This document shows positions 29,592-38,371 of a stretch of DNA of 64,000 nt, piece by piece. Position 1 is the stretch's first letter; each line of letters opens with the position of its first letter. A model generated the notes under the pieces. It had not been told where the DNA came from. It searched no databases and saw only the letters and a program-made list of their open reading frames with translations. The stretch lies in contig CAWJWD010000007.1 in assembly GCA_963846505.1 (NCBI GenBank), positions 372,001 through 436,000 of the forward strand, in the 5' to 3' direction. Both the position numbers and the translations under genes were made by a program. The DNA comes from JACVRW01 sp963846505. Its GTDB lineage: Bacteria; Actinomycetota; Thermoleophilia; Solirubrobacterales; Thermoleophilaceae.

Positions 29592-30103
29592 GCACCGAGC
29601 CCGCATCCCGAGCAGACACCGGCGTCGCCGTCCGCGCCACACGCGCCGGCGAGCTCGAGCTGCGACGCCTCACCTACGCGGACCTGCCCCAGGTGATCGC
29701 GATCGAGCGGCGCGCGTTTCCGACGCCCTGGTCGCTGGCGATGTTCGTGCTCGAGCTGTCCAAGCCGTCGGGCATCTGCCTCGGCGCGCTGCTGGAGGGG
29801 CGCATCGTCGGCTACCTCGTCTGCTCGCGCTACGACACGGTCTGGCACATCATGAACGTGGCCGTCGACGACCGGCTGCGGCGGGCCGGAATCGCGGTGG
29901 GGATGCTGGAGCGGCTGTTCGAGCTGGCCGATCGGCCCAACGAGCAGTACACGCTCGAGGTCCGCACCTCCAACGAACCGGCGATCCGGCTCTACGAGCG
30001 CTTCGGCTTCCGCACTGCCGGCCGGCGCCGCGGCTACTACCACGACAACCGCGAGGACGCCCTGATCATGTGGCGCACCGTGCCCGAGCGGGCGACCGCC
30101 TGA
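29588..30103 (+). CDS. rimI: ribosomal-protein-alanine N-acetyltransferase
   Basis: 171 residues, GNAT fold: LRRLTYADLPQVIAIERRAF, acetyl-CoA loop RRAGIAVGMLERL and LEVRTSNEPAIRLYERFGF with RRRGYYHDNREDALIM, typical of RimI. N-acetylates ribosomal protein S18 in other bacteria. Conserved position between tsaB and tsaD supports the call. It has about 25 extra N-terminal residues rich in A/T/R. Confidence 0.93.
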   Translation: MSTEPASRADTGVAVRATRAGELELRRLTYADLPQVIAIERRAFPTPWSLAMFVLELSKPSGICLGALLEGRIVGYLVCSRYDTVWHIMNVAVDDRLRRAGIAVGMLERLFELADRPNEQYTLEVRTSNEPAIRLYERFGFRTAGRRRGYYHDNREDALIMWRTVPERATA

Positions 30104-30123
30104 CGGCCGCGGGCCGGCGAACG

Positions 30124-31092
30124 ATGATCCTTGCGCTCGAGACCAGCTGCGACGACACCTGCGCTGCAGTCGTGGAGCGCGACGGCACGATCCGCTCGAA
30201 CGTCGTCGCCTCGCAGGGGCTGCTGCACGCGCGCTACGGCGGCGTCGTGCCCGAGATCGCCTCCCGGCGCCATCTGGAGCTCGTCGACGTCGTGACGCTC
30301 GACGCGCTCGAGCGGGCGGACGCGACGCTCGACGACGTCGGCACGGTCGCCGTCACGCGCGGGCCCGGGCTGATCGGCGCGCTGCTCGTCGGCGTCTCGA
30401 CCGCCAAGGCGCTGGCCGCCGCGCGCGGGCTGCCGCTCGTGCCGGTCGACCACCTGCACGGACACGTGATCGCGAGCACGCTCGGCGACGACCCGATCGA
30501 GGTGCCGTTCCTGTGCCTGGTCGCCAGCGGCGGGCACACGTTCCTGGCGCGCGTCGACGACCCGGCCGCCTACGCGCTGCTCGGTCAGACGCTCGACGAC
30601 GCGGCGGGCGAGGCCTTCGACAAGGGGGCGCGGCTGCTGGGGCTCGGCTATCCCGGTGGGCCGGCGATCGACCGGCTGGCCAAGCAGGGCGATCCGCAGG
30701 CGTTCCACTTCCCCCGCTCGGCGCCCGGCGAGCTCGACTTCAGCTTCAGCGGCGTCAAGACGTCGCTGCTCTACACCCTGCGCGACGAACCCGACGCGAA
30801 CCACGCCGACCTCGCGGCCTCCTACCAGCGCGCGATCGTCGACGCGCTCGTCGGACGGTTGACGATCGCGCTGGAGCGCGAGGGACTGGAGCGCGTGGCG
30901 ATCGGCGGCGGCGTGGCGGCGAACTCCGAGCTGCGCGCGGCGGTGCGGCAGCTGGGCGTGGCGGTCTGGACGCCGCCGCTGGCCCTCTGTACCGACAACG
31001 CCGCGATGATCGCCGGCGCCGCCCGCTTCCTCGAGCCGCTCGCATATCCCGACTACCTGGCGCTGGACGCGGCGGCGCGGCTCGTTCGATGA
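30124..31092 (+). CDS. tsaD: tRNA N6-adenosine threonylcarbamoyltransferase
   Basis: Catalytic subunit of t6A synthesis. 322 residues, metal site DHLHGHVIAS, start MILALETSCDDTCAAVV, GPGLIGALLVGVS and C-terminal VAIGGGVAANSELR and CTDNAAMIAGA. ATG 30124 follows rimI by 20 nt. Its stop overlaps the glutaredoxin-like start. The tsaC partner is outside the window. Confidence 0.96.
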   Translation: MILALETSCDDTCAAVVERDGTIRSNVVASQGLLHARYGGVVPEIASRRHLELVDVVTLDALERADATLDDVGTVAVTRGPGLIGALLVGVSTAKALAAARGLPLVPVDHLHGHVIASTLGDDPIEVPFLCLVASGGHTFLARVDDPAAYALLGQTLDDAAGEAFDKGARLLGLGYPGGPAIDRLAKQGDPQAFHFPRSAPGELDFSFSGVKTSLLYTLRDEPDANHADLAASYQRAIVDALVGRLTIALEREGLERVAIGGGVAANSELRAAVRQLGVAVWTPPLALCTDNAAMIAGAARFLEPLAYPDYLALDAAARLVR

Positions 31093-31334
31093 CCCGCGTC
31101 GTGCTCTACGGCAAGCCGGGTTGCCACCTCTGCGACGACGCGCGCGCGGTCGTCGAGGCAGTGCGGGCCGAGCGCGCCTTCGAGCTCGAGCAGGTCGACG
31201 TCTCGCTCGATCCGCTGCTGTTCCGGCGCTATGGCGAGCGGATCCCGGTGCTCGTCGTGGCGGGCGAGGAGGCCTTCGAGTACGTCGTCGACGCGGACGC
31301 GCTGCGCAGACGGCTCGATAGAGTGACCGCGTGA
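31089..31334 (+). CDS. glutaredoxin-like (DUF836) protein
   Basis: 81 residues. VVLYGKPGCHLCDDARAVVE carries the CxxC redox motif at the N terminus of a thioredoxin fold; ERIPVLVVAGEEAFEY includes the cis-proline. It overlaps tsaD and rex by 4 nt each, so it is translated with a redox sensor; a link to thiol status is inference. Confidence 0.88.
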   Translation: MTRVVLYGKPGCHLCDDARAVVEAVRAERAFELEQVDVSLDPLLFRRYGERIPVLVVAGEEAFEYVVDADALRRRLDRVTA

Positions 31335-32002
31335 GCTTCCGTGAGCCCATGACGGGCGGGGCCGGACTCGAGAACGGGGTGCATGACCGGCTCTCGCTCG
31401 GCGTCGCGGCGCGGCTGTCCCGCTACCTGCAGGTCCTGACCCAGGCCAAGAAGATGGGCAAGGAGACGATCTCCTCGCAGGAGCTGGCCGACTACACGCA
31501 CGTCAACTCGACCCAGATCCGCCGCGACCTGTCGGGCTTCGGCAAGTTCGGCAAGCGCGGCGTCGGCTACAACGTCGACTCGCTGGTCTCGCAGATCCGC
31601 AAGATCCTGCGCACCACCGGCAAGCACAACATCGCGCTGTTCGGCGCCGGCCGGCTGGGCCAGGCGATCGCCGGCTCGGACATCTTCGCCGACCACGGCT
31701 TCCGGGTCGTGGCGGTCTTCGACAGAGATCCGAAGAAGGTCGGCAAGCAGGTCAGCGAGGCCGTGGCCGTGCGCCCCTACGAGGACATGGAGCGGGTGAT
31801 CAGAGACGAGGACGTCGTCGTCGGCGTGCTGGCGGTGCCGACCGCCGCCGCCCAGTCGGTCGCCGACGACCTCGTCGCGAACGGCGTCAAGATCATCTTC
31901 AACTACTCCGAGGCGCTGCTGCAGGTGCCGCCCGAGGTGACCGTGCACACCTCGAGCCCGGCCGTCGACCTGCTCTACGCCCTCTACTTCTACCTGACCT
32001 AA
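31331..32002 (+). CDS. rex: redox-sensing transcriptional repressor Rex
   Basis: 223 residues. N-terminal winged helix (LSRYLQVLTQAKKMGKETIS, STQIRRDLSGFGKFGKRG), then a Rossmann domain binding NADH (NIALFGAGRLGQAI) and a C-terminal domain-swap helix (PAVDLLYALYFYLT). Senses the NADH/NAD+ ratio. GTG start overlaps the upstream gene. No Rex operator of the TTGTGAA-N6-TTCACAA type was spotted nearby. Confidence 0.95.
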   Translation: MSFREPMTGGAGLENGVHDRLSLGVAARLSRYLQVLTQAKKMGKETISSQELADYTHVNSTQIRRDLSGFGKFGKRGVGYNVDSLVSQIRKILRTTGKHNIALFGAGRLGQAIAGSDIFADHGFRVVAVFDRDPKKVGKQVSEAVAVRPYEDMERVIRDEDVVVGVLAVPTAAAQSVADDLVANGVKIIFNYSEALLQVPPEVTVHTSSPAVDLLYALYFYLT

Positions 32003-32016
32003 GCGAGCGCACTGCC

Positions 32017-33174
32017 GTGCTGGACATGCCGAAGGTCGCGGAGATCTTCGAGTCCTCCCAGGACTTCACGGTCGGCATCGAGGAGGAGTTCGCGATCCTC
32101 GATCCCGAGACCCGTTCGCTGACGCAGCGCTACGACGAGCTGCGGGCGGCCGCCGACGCCGACGAGCTGCTCGCCGACATGGTGGCCGGAGAGCTGATCC
32201 GCTCCGAGATCGAGATCACCTCGGGGCGTGGGGAGGGCCTCGCGGACGGGCTCGCGCGCCAGCGGGCGGCGCGCACGCGCCTGTTCGCGCTGGCGGCCGA
32301 GCACGGTGCGCTGCTGGGGGCGACCGGCACGCACCCCTGGAGCCCCTGGCAAGAGCAGCAGATCATCGACACCGAGCACTACCACCGCGTGGCGGAGGGT
32401 CTGCAGTACGTCGCCTGGCGCAACAACACCTTCAGCGTCCACGTCCACGTCGGGATCCGCGGCGCCGACCGGGCGATCGCCGTCTGCGACCGGCTGCGGC
32501 CGGTGCTGCCGGAGCTGCTGGCGCTGTCGGCCAACTCGCCCTTCCTCGACGGTCGCGACGCCGGCCTGCACTCCGCCCGCACGCAGATCTTCACCAAGAG
32601 CTTCCCGCGCTGCGGCATCCCCGATCCCTTCGGCGACTGGGCCGGGTACGCGGACTACGTCGACTTCCTCGTGCGCACCGGCTCGATCGTCGAGCAGACC
32701 CAGATCTGGTGGAGCATTCGTCCGCACCACAAGTTCGGCACCGTCGAGCTGCGCATCTGCGACGCCCAGACGAGCGCGGCCGACGGCGACGCGCTGATCG
32801 GGCTGATCGTCGCCTGCCTCGCCCAGGCGGCCCGCGACTACGACGCCGGCTTGCGTCCCGAGAGCCCGCCGCCGCGCCTGGTCGAGGAGAACTTCTGGCG
32901 GGCCATTCGCTACGGACTCGACGGCAAGATGATCGATCTCGAGCGCGCCGAGGAATACCCGTCGGCGGCGATCGCGGAGCGGCTCTTGGCCTGGACCGAG
33001 CCGGCGCGGACCGAGCTCGGGATCGAGCCGATCCTGCCGGAGCTCAACGGCGCGCAGCGCCAGCGTGCGATGCTCACCGACGGAGCCTCGATGGAGGACG
33101 TCTATGCAGCGGAGGTCGAGTTGAGCCGGCGAACCTACGGCGGCGCGCGAAGTTCGGCAGCATTCAGCGGATGA
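32017..33174 (+). CDS. carboxylate-amine ligase, GCS2/YbdK family
   Basis: 385 residues, ATP-dependent glutamate-cysteine-ligase type 2 fold: FTVGIEEEFAILD (metal-binding glutamates), EITSGRGEG, NTFSVHVHVGIRGADRAI, WWSIRPHHKFGTVELRICD. It resembles YbdK/EgtA-like ligases, so the product could be gamma-glutamylcysteine, but substrate specificity is not decided by the sequence. The stop overlaps the DUF1844 start. Confidence 0.9.
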   Translation: MLDMPKVAEIFESSQDFTVGIEEEFAILDPETRSLTQRYDELRAAADADELLADMVAGELIRSEIEITSGRGEGLADGLARQRAARTRLFALAAEHGALLGATGTHPWSPWQEQQIIDTEHYHRVAEGLQYVAWRNNTFSVHVHVGIRGADRAIAVCDRLRPVLPELLALSANSPFLDGRDAGLHSARTQIFTKSFPRCGIPDPFGDWAGYADYVDFLVRTGSIVEQTQIWWSIRPHHKFGTVELRICDAQTSAADGDALIGLIVACLAQAARDYDAGLRPESPPPRLVEENFWRAIRYGLDGKMIDLERAEEYPSAAIAERLLAWTEPARTELGIEPILPELNGAQRQRAMLTDGASMEDVYAAEVELSRRTYGGARSSAAFSG

Positions 33175-33593
33175 GCGACCCACAGGGACAGCCAACCGAG
33201 GAGGAGCTGCGCGCGGCGCTCGAGGAGCAGCTGCGCCAGCTGCGCGTCGAGGACGTGCTGCTGCAGACGATCGTCACGCTCGTGAACTTGGCCGGCAGGC
33301 GCCTGACGGCCGAGGGCGAGAAGGACCCCGAGCAGGCCCGTGTGGCCATCGACGCCGTGCGCGCGCTGCTGCCGCTGAGCCCGCAGGAGGATCTCGGGCC
33401 GATCCGCGACGCGCTGTCGCAGCTGCAGATGCTCTATGCGCGGGAGACGCAGGGCGAGGGTGCGGACGACCCCGTCCCCGGAGCGCCGCCTGCGGGCGCC
33501 GCCGCGCCGCCGCCCGCGCCGGAGAAGAGCCAGGAGGAGATCGAGCGCGAGCGGGCGAGGTCGAAGCTTTGGACGCCGCCAGGCGCCGGATGA
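33171..33593 (+). CDS. DUF1844 family protein
   Basis: 140 residues. The middle (DVLLQTIVTLVNLAGRRLTA ... DLGPIRDALSQLQMLYA) matches DUF1844, a helical domain found in actinobacteria near translation genes. Proline/alanine-rich linker, then a charged tail (EEIERERARSKLWTPPGAG). Function unknown. ATG overlaps the upstream stop by 4 nt. Confidence 0.8.
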   Translation: MSDPQGQPTEEELRAALEEQLRQLRVEDVLLQTIVTLVNLAGRRLTAEGEKDPEQARVAIDAVRALLPLSPQEDLGPIRDALSQLQMLYARETQGEGADDPVPGAPPAGAAAPPPAPEKSQEEIERERARSKLWTPPGAG

Positions 33594-33597
33594 CCGT

Positions 33598-34413
33598 GTG
33601 GATGCGCCGGATTCGCAGCTAGTCGGGGTCTTCGGCGGCTCGGGCTTCTACCGCTTCCTCGACGACGTCGAGGAGGTGGCGGTCGAGACGCCGTACGGCC
33701 CGCCGTCCGCGCGCATCCGCATCGGCGCGATCGACGGCGTGCGCGTCGCCTTCATGCCGCGCCACGGCGACGAGCACCAGCTGCCGCCGCACCGCATCAA
33801 CTACCGCGCCAACGTCTGGGCGATGCGCCAGGTCGGGGCGCGTCGGATCGTCGGCCCGTCGGCCTGCGGCTCGCTCAAGCCCGAGTTGTCGCCGGGGACG
33901 TTCGTGATCTGCGACCAGTTCGTCGACCGCACCCATCAGCGCGAGGCCACCTTCTACGACGGGCCGCAGACCACCCACGTGTCCGCTGCCGACCCGTATT
34001 GCCCGAGCCTCTCGAGGACGCTGGCCGAGGCGGCGCGGGACGAGGGCATCGAGGTCGTGGAGGGCGGGACGGTGGTCGTGATCGCCGGCCCGCGCTTCTC
34101 GACGCGCGCCGAGTCGCGCTGGTTCGCGCGCGAGGGCTGGGACGTCGTCAACATGACCCAATACCCCGAGTGCTGGCTCGCCCGCGAGCTCGGTCTCTGC
34201 TACGCAAATCTGTCCTTGGTCACCGATTACGACGTCGGCCTGGAGGGGATGCCGGACGTGCCGCCGGTCTCCGCGGACATGGCTTTCCGCGTCTTCGCCG
34301 ACAACCTCGATAGACTGCGCGCGCTCTTGATCCGGGCGGTGCCTCGGATTACCCCCCAACCGGCGGACGATCTCTGCGCGTCGGCGCTCGACAGCGCGAT
34401 CGCCCACCACTAA
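33598..34413 (+). CDS. mtnP: S-methyl-5'-thioadenosine phosphorylase
   Basis: Methionine salvage; splits methylthioadenosine to adenine and methylthioribose phosphate. 271 residues. GVFGGSGFYRFLDD phosphate loop, MPRHGDEHQLPPHRINYRAN, GPSACGSLKPELSPG and VVNMTQYPECWLARELGLCY substrate pocket. The His in 'MPRHG' and the PPHRINYRAN box favour MTAP over purine nucleoside phosphorylase. GTG 33598 sits 5 nt after the DUF1844 stop. Confidence 0.9.
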   Translation: MDAPDSQLVGVFGGSGFYRFLDDVEEVAVETPYGPPSARIRIGAIDGVRVAFMPRHGDEHQLPPHRINYRANVWAMRQVGARRIVGPSACGSLKPELSPGTFVICDQFVDRTHQREATFYDGPQTTHVSAADPYCPSLSRTLAEAARDEGIEVVEGGTVVVIAGPRFSTRAESRWFAREGWDVVNMTQYPECWLARELGLCYANLSLVTDYDVGLEGMPDVPPVSADMAFRVFADNLDRLRALLIRAVPRITPQPADDLCASALDSAIAHH

Positions 34414-34462
34414 ACGAACTGGCCGGCGCCGCCCGCCGACTGATGACGGAGGCTGATACCCC

Positions 34463-36562
34463 TTGGAATTCTTGACTGACTGGGGCGTGGTGATCGCGCT
34501 CGTGTGCGCTGGCGCCGCCGTGGTGTATGGCGTGACCACGTCGCGCTGGCTGCTGGCGCTCTCGCCCGGAAACCAGGAGATGCAGGACATCTCCAAGGCC
34601 GTGCAGGAGGGCGCCAGCGCCTACCTGCGACGGCAGTACACGATCATCGCCGGCGTCGCGGTCGTGCTCGCGGTCGTGCTCGCGATCGCGCTCGAGCTGC
34701 AGGACGCCGAGGGCATCCTGATCGCGATCGGCTTCCTGATCGGCGGCACCTTCTCGGGCGCTGCCGGCTTCATCGGGATGAACGTCTCCGTGCGTGCGAA
34801 CGCCCGTGTGGCGGAGAGCGCCCGCGACGGCGTCTCGCGCGCGCTCGAGGTCGCCTTCAAGGGCGGCGCGATCACCGGCCTGCTGGTCGCCGGTCTGGCG
34901 CTGCTCGGCGTCGCCGGCTACTACGGCGTCCTGATCCTCGCGGGCGTCGACGAGCGCGACGCGATCGACGCGCTCGTGGGCCTGGGCTTCGGCGGCTCCC
35001 TGATCTCGGTCTTCGCCCGTCTGGGCGGCGGCATCTTCACCAAGGCCGCCGACGTCGGCGCCGACCTCGTCGGCAAGATCGAGGCCGGCATCCCCGAGGA
35101 CGACCCGCGCAACCCGGCCGTGATCGCCGACAACGTCGGCGACAACGTCGGCGACTGCGCCGGCATGGCGGCCGACCTGTTCGAGACCTACGCCGTCACC
35201 GCGGTCGCCGTGATGCTGCTCGGCATCCTGACCTTCGGCCAGACCGGCACCGTCGCGGTCTACCCGCTGGTCATCGGCGGCGTGTCGCTGATCGCGTCGA
35301 TCATCGGCACCTACGCCGTGCGCTCGCGCGCCGGCAACGTCGAGCGGGCGCTCTATCAGGGCCTGATCGTGTCCGGCGGCTTGGCGGCGATCGCCTTCCT
35401 GCCGATCACGCTGCTGCTGATGGACGACCTCTCCTACAAGCCGGGCGTCGACGCCCTGCTGCGGGCGGGGAGCGAGGCTCCGAGCGGGATCGAGCTGTAC
35501 ATCTGCACCCTGGTCGGCATCGTCATCACCGCCGGCCTGTTCGTGATCACCGACTACTACACCTCGACGCGCTTCCGTCCGGTCCGCACGACGGCGAAGG
35601 CGTCGGAGACCGGTCACGCGACGAACATCATCCAGGGCCTCGCCCAGGGCTTCCAGTCCACGGCGGCACCGGCGATCCTGCTGGCGCTCGGCATCCTGGT
35701 GGCGAACGAGCTCGCCGGCATCTACGGCATCGGCGTCGCCGTGATGGCGCAGCTGTCGCTCACCGGCCTGATCGTGGCGCTCGACGCGTTCGGCCCGATC
35801 ACCGACAACGCCGGCGGCATCGCCGAGATGGCGAACCTGCCGGAAGAGGTGCGCAACGTCACCGATCCGCTGGACGCGGTCGGCAACACGACCAAGGCCG
35901 TCACCAAGGGCTACGCGATCGGCTCGGCCGTGCTCGCGGCGCTGGTGCTGTTCGCGGCCTTCATCGAGGAGCTGCGCGAGGAGGCCGCCGCCAACGGCGA
36001 GGTGCTGAAGAACTTCGACATCTCCTCGCCGGAGGTGCTGATCGGCCTGCTGCTCGGCGGCATGATGGTCTACCTGTTCGCCGCCCTGGCGATCGAGGCG
36101 GTCGGCCGCGCGGCCGGCGGCGTGGTCGAGGAGGTGCGCCGGCAGTTCAAGGAGAAGCCGGGCATCATGGACTACACCGAGAAGCCCGACTACGCGCGTG
36201 CCGTGGGCCTCGTGACCCTGGCCGCTCAGCGGGAGATGATCATCCCGGCGATGATCCCGATCGTGCTGACGGTCGTCGTCGGCCTGCTCTCCTACCAGGC
36301 GCTCGGCGGCCTGCTGATCGGCGTGATCGTCGTCGGCTTCTTCGCCGCGGTCTCGATGACCTCCGGCGGCGGCGCCTGGGACAACGCCAAGAAGCTGATC
36401 GAGGACGGCGAGTTCGGCGGCAAGGGCTCCGAGGCCCACGCCGCGTCGGTCACCGGCGACACCGTCGGCGACCCGTACAAGGACACCGCCGGCCCGGCGA
36501 TCAACCCGATGATCAAGGTCGCCAACATCGTGGCGCTCCTGATCGTCCCGTTCCTGGTCTAG
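34463..36562 (+). CDS. hppA: K+-independent H+-translocating pyrophosphatase
   Basis: Membrane pump using pyrophosphate to move H+. 699 residues, about 16 membrane segments. Substrate site DNVGDNVGDCAGMAADLFE, plus DAFGPITDNAGGIAEM and the C-terminal GDTVGDPYKDTAGPAINP. The subtype is visible: GNTTKAVTKG has Lys and Thr at the two positions that are Ala and Gly in K+-dependent pumps. TTG start, GGAGG 10 nt upstream. Standing alone, convergent with pucR. Confidence 0.95.
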   Translation: MEFLTDWGVVIALVCAGAAVVYGVTTSRWLLALSPGNQEMQDISKAVQEGASAYLRRQYTIIAGVAVVLAVVLAIALELQDAEGILIAIGFLIGGTFSGAAGFIGMNVSVRANARVAESARDGVSRALEVAFKGGAITGLLVAGLALLGVAGYYGVLILAGVDERDAIDALVGLGFGGSLISVFARLGGGIFTKAADVGADLVGKIEAGIPEDDPRNPAVIADNVGDNVGDCAGMAADLFETYAVTAVAVMLLGILTFGQTGTVAVYPLVIGGVSLIASIIGTYAVRSRAGNVERALYQGLIVSGGLAAIAFLPITLLLMDDLSYKPGVDALLRAGSEAPSGIELYICTLVGIVITAGLFVITDYYTSTRFRPVRTTAKASETGHATNIIQGLAQGFQSTAAPAILLALGILVANELAGIYGIGVAVMAQLSLTGLIVALDAFGPITDNAGGIAEMANLPEEVRNVTDPLDAVGNTTKAVTKGYAIGSAVLAALVLFAAFIEELREEAAANGEVLKNFDISSPEVLIGLLLGGMMVYLFAALAIEAVGRAAGGVVEEVRRQFKEKPGIMDYTEKPDYARAVGLVTLAAQREMIIPAMIPIVLTVVVGLLSYQALGGLLIGVIVVGFFAAVSMTSGGGAWDNAKKLIEDGEFGGKGSEAHAASVTGDTVGDPYKDTAGPAINPMIKVANIVALLIVPFLV

Positions 36563-36578
36563 GACGCGAAGCAGTGAC

Positions 36579-36609
36579 GAGGCGGGGCGGCTGCCGGCCG
36601 CTCCGCCTC
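36579..36609. terminator. bidirectional hairpin between hppA and pucR
   Basis: Arms GAGGCGG (36579-36585) and CCGCCTC (36603-36609) with a GC-rich, partly self-pairing interior. It lies in the 45-nt gap between convergent genes and its right arm overlaps the pucR stop, so it may serve both. No U-run. Confidence 0.4.
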
Positions 36610-38284
36610 AGTCGTCCGCGTAGCGCAGCGCGCGCAGCGCCACGTGCAGCCCGAGGCGGACGTCCTCGTCGTCGAGGTCCTCGTCGAGCAGCTCCTGGAT
36701 CCGCCCGAGCCGGTGGTAGAGCGACTGGCGCTCGAGGTGCAGGGCGCGGGCGGTCTCGGCCTTGCGGCCGCCGTGGGCGAGGTAGGCCTCGAGCGTCGGC
36801 AGCAGCTTGGCCTTGCGGCGACGGTCGTGCTCGATCAGCGGTCCCAGCCGCCGCTGCGCGAAGCGCTGCAGCTCGTCGTGGTCGCGCAGGGTCCAGAACA
36901 GGCGGTGCAGATCGGGCGAGGTGACGTCGTGCCAGTCGCGCGGCGGCGCCGCCAGCGCGGCGGGAGCGGTCGCGAGCGTCTCGACCAGCGACTCGCGCAG
37001 CCCGCTCCAGGTCGGCGCGGCGCCCCCGACGCAGACTGCCAGCGACGCTCCGTCGCCGAGCTGGCGCGCGGCCGTCGCGCGGACGCTGGCCGCGATGCGG
37101 CCGGCGGCCTCGGCCCGGCGCTCGGGGGCCGAGAGGCCGAGCACGAGCATCGCCTGGCCCTCCGGCCCGCGCAGGCCGCCGATCGCGGCGACCCCGGCGC
37201 CCGAGAGCTCGTGGGTGACGTCGCGCAGGACGATCGCCCAGGCGGCCTCGCCGCCGGCACCGTCGCCGTCGGCGGCAGCGCGCGTGCCGTTGGCGCCGCC
37301 GGCGTGCGCGACCACGACCGGCAGCAGCGCCCGCGGCTGCCCGTCGAAGCCCAGCGAGGCAGCGCGGCGAGCGGCCTCGGCGTCCTCGAGCTGTCCGTCG
37401 AGCAGCTCGGACAGCAGGTTGCCGCGCTCGCGCGCCGCCAGCACGTCCTCCTCGCGCCCACGCAGCAGCGCCAGCGCGATCAGCCCCACCGCTCGCTCGG
37501 CGGCGACGCGGTCGAACTCGTCGAGCGGCGAGTCCACGGCCAGCACCACCAGGCGGCCCCAGGTCTCGCCGCTGCCCATCGGCACCCGTGCCTCGACGTG
37601 GTCGGGTGTGCCCGGCAGCCCGCGCCGCACGCCCTCCCACGCGGCCAGGACCTCGCGGTCGTCGGTGTGGTGGGTGGCGTGGTAGAGCAGCCCGTGGCCG
37701 GCCTTGTCGAGCACGACCGGGTTGGCGATCGCCTCGGCGAGCGCCGCCAGCACCTCGGGGATGCCGGCGCCGTCCAGCATCAGCCGCGTGAAGCGGGCGT
37801 GCAGCTCGTCGCCACGGCGCATCAGCACGTGCTGATGGCTGACGATCTCGCGGTGGACGTCCTCGGTGATCTCGACGAAGGCCGTCTCGCGGTGCAGCGC
37901 GATCAGCGGCAGCCCGTGTGCCCGCGCCTCCTCGCGCAGGGCGGCGGGCACGTCGGCGAAGGTCGAGCCGAGCTCGAGCGCCAGCCCGGCCACGCCGCGT
38001 TCGGCCAGGGCGGTGGCGAAGCGACGCTGCTCGGCCTCGCTCTTGCCGATGCCCATGCCCGTCGTCAGCAGCAGCTCGCCGCCCATCAGCAGCGAGGGCA
38101 TGTCCGGGACCTCGCCCGCGTGCACCCAGCGCACCGGGCGGTCGAGGGCGTCGGCGCCGGCCACCACCTCGGGCACGGCACGGCGCAGCGCGGGCAGCCG
38201 CAGGGCTGCCCGGAGCGTGATCGACGGCTCGTTTGCTGCGGAATGACTCACTTCTCGGTCACGGTAGCGGAGCATCGCCGGCAC
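36608..38284 (-). CDS. PucR-family transcriptional regulator
   Basis: 558 residues. N-terminal PucR domain (about 25-150: LRAALRLPALRRAVPEVVAG, GGELLLTTGMGIG), a GGDEF-like degenerate middle and a C-terminal HTH_30 (LLPTLEAYLAHGGRKAETAR, LHLERQSLYHRLGRIQELL). Divergently placed next to the dehydrogenase/aminotransferase/oxidase genes, which it probably activates in response to their substrate. Start uncertain: GTG 38284, ATG 38275 or GTG near 38248. Confidence 0.9.
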   Translation of the reverse strand: MPAMLRYRDREVSHSAANEPSITLRAALRLPALRRAVPEVVAGADALDRPVRWVHAGEVPDMPSLLMGGELLLTTGMGIGKSEAEQRRFATALAERGVAGLALELGSTFADVPAALREEARAHGLPLIALHRETAFVEITEDVHREIVSHQHVLMRRGDELHARFTRLMLDGAGIPEVLAALAEAIANPVVLDKAGHGLLYHATHHTDDREVLAAWEGVRRGLPGTPDHVEARVPMGSGETWGRLVVLAVDSPLDEFDRVAAERAVGLIALALLRGREEDVLAARERGNLLSELLDGQLEDAEAARRAASLGFDGQPRALLPVVVAHAGGANGTRAAADGDGAGGEAAWAIVLRDVTHELSGAGVAAIGGLRGPEGQAMLVLGLSAPERRAEAAGRIAASVRATAARQLGDGASLAVCVGGAAPTWSGLRESLVETLATAPAALAAPPRDWHDVTSPDLHRLFWTLRDHDELQRFAQRRLGPLIEHDRRRKAKLLPTLEAYLAHGGRKAETARALHLERQSLYHRLGRIQELLDEDLDDEDVRLGLHVALRALRYADD

Positions 38285-38371
38285 GCTTTGACGTTCCGTC
38301 CAACCGCAGCCGACAGGTCGTGACCGCGCGCCCCTTGCCGATCGCCGCTCCCGCCCTCAGCATGCGGCGAT

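Noticed and set aside
34349..36439. A 696-codon minus-strand frame opposite hppA
   Set aside because: Mirror of the pyrophosphatase codons; rich in D/H/R/Q with no family features.
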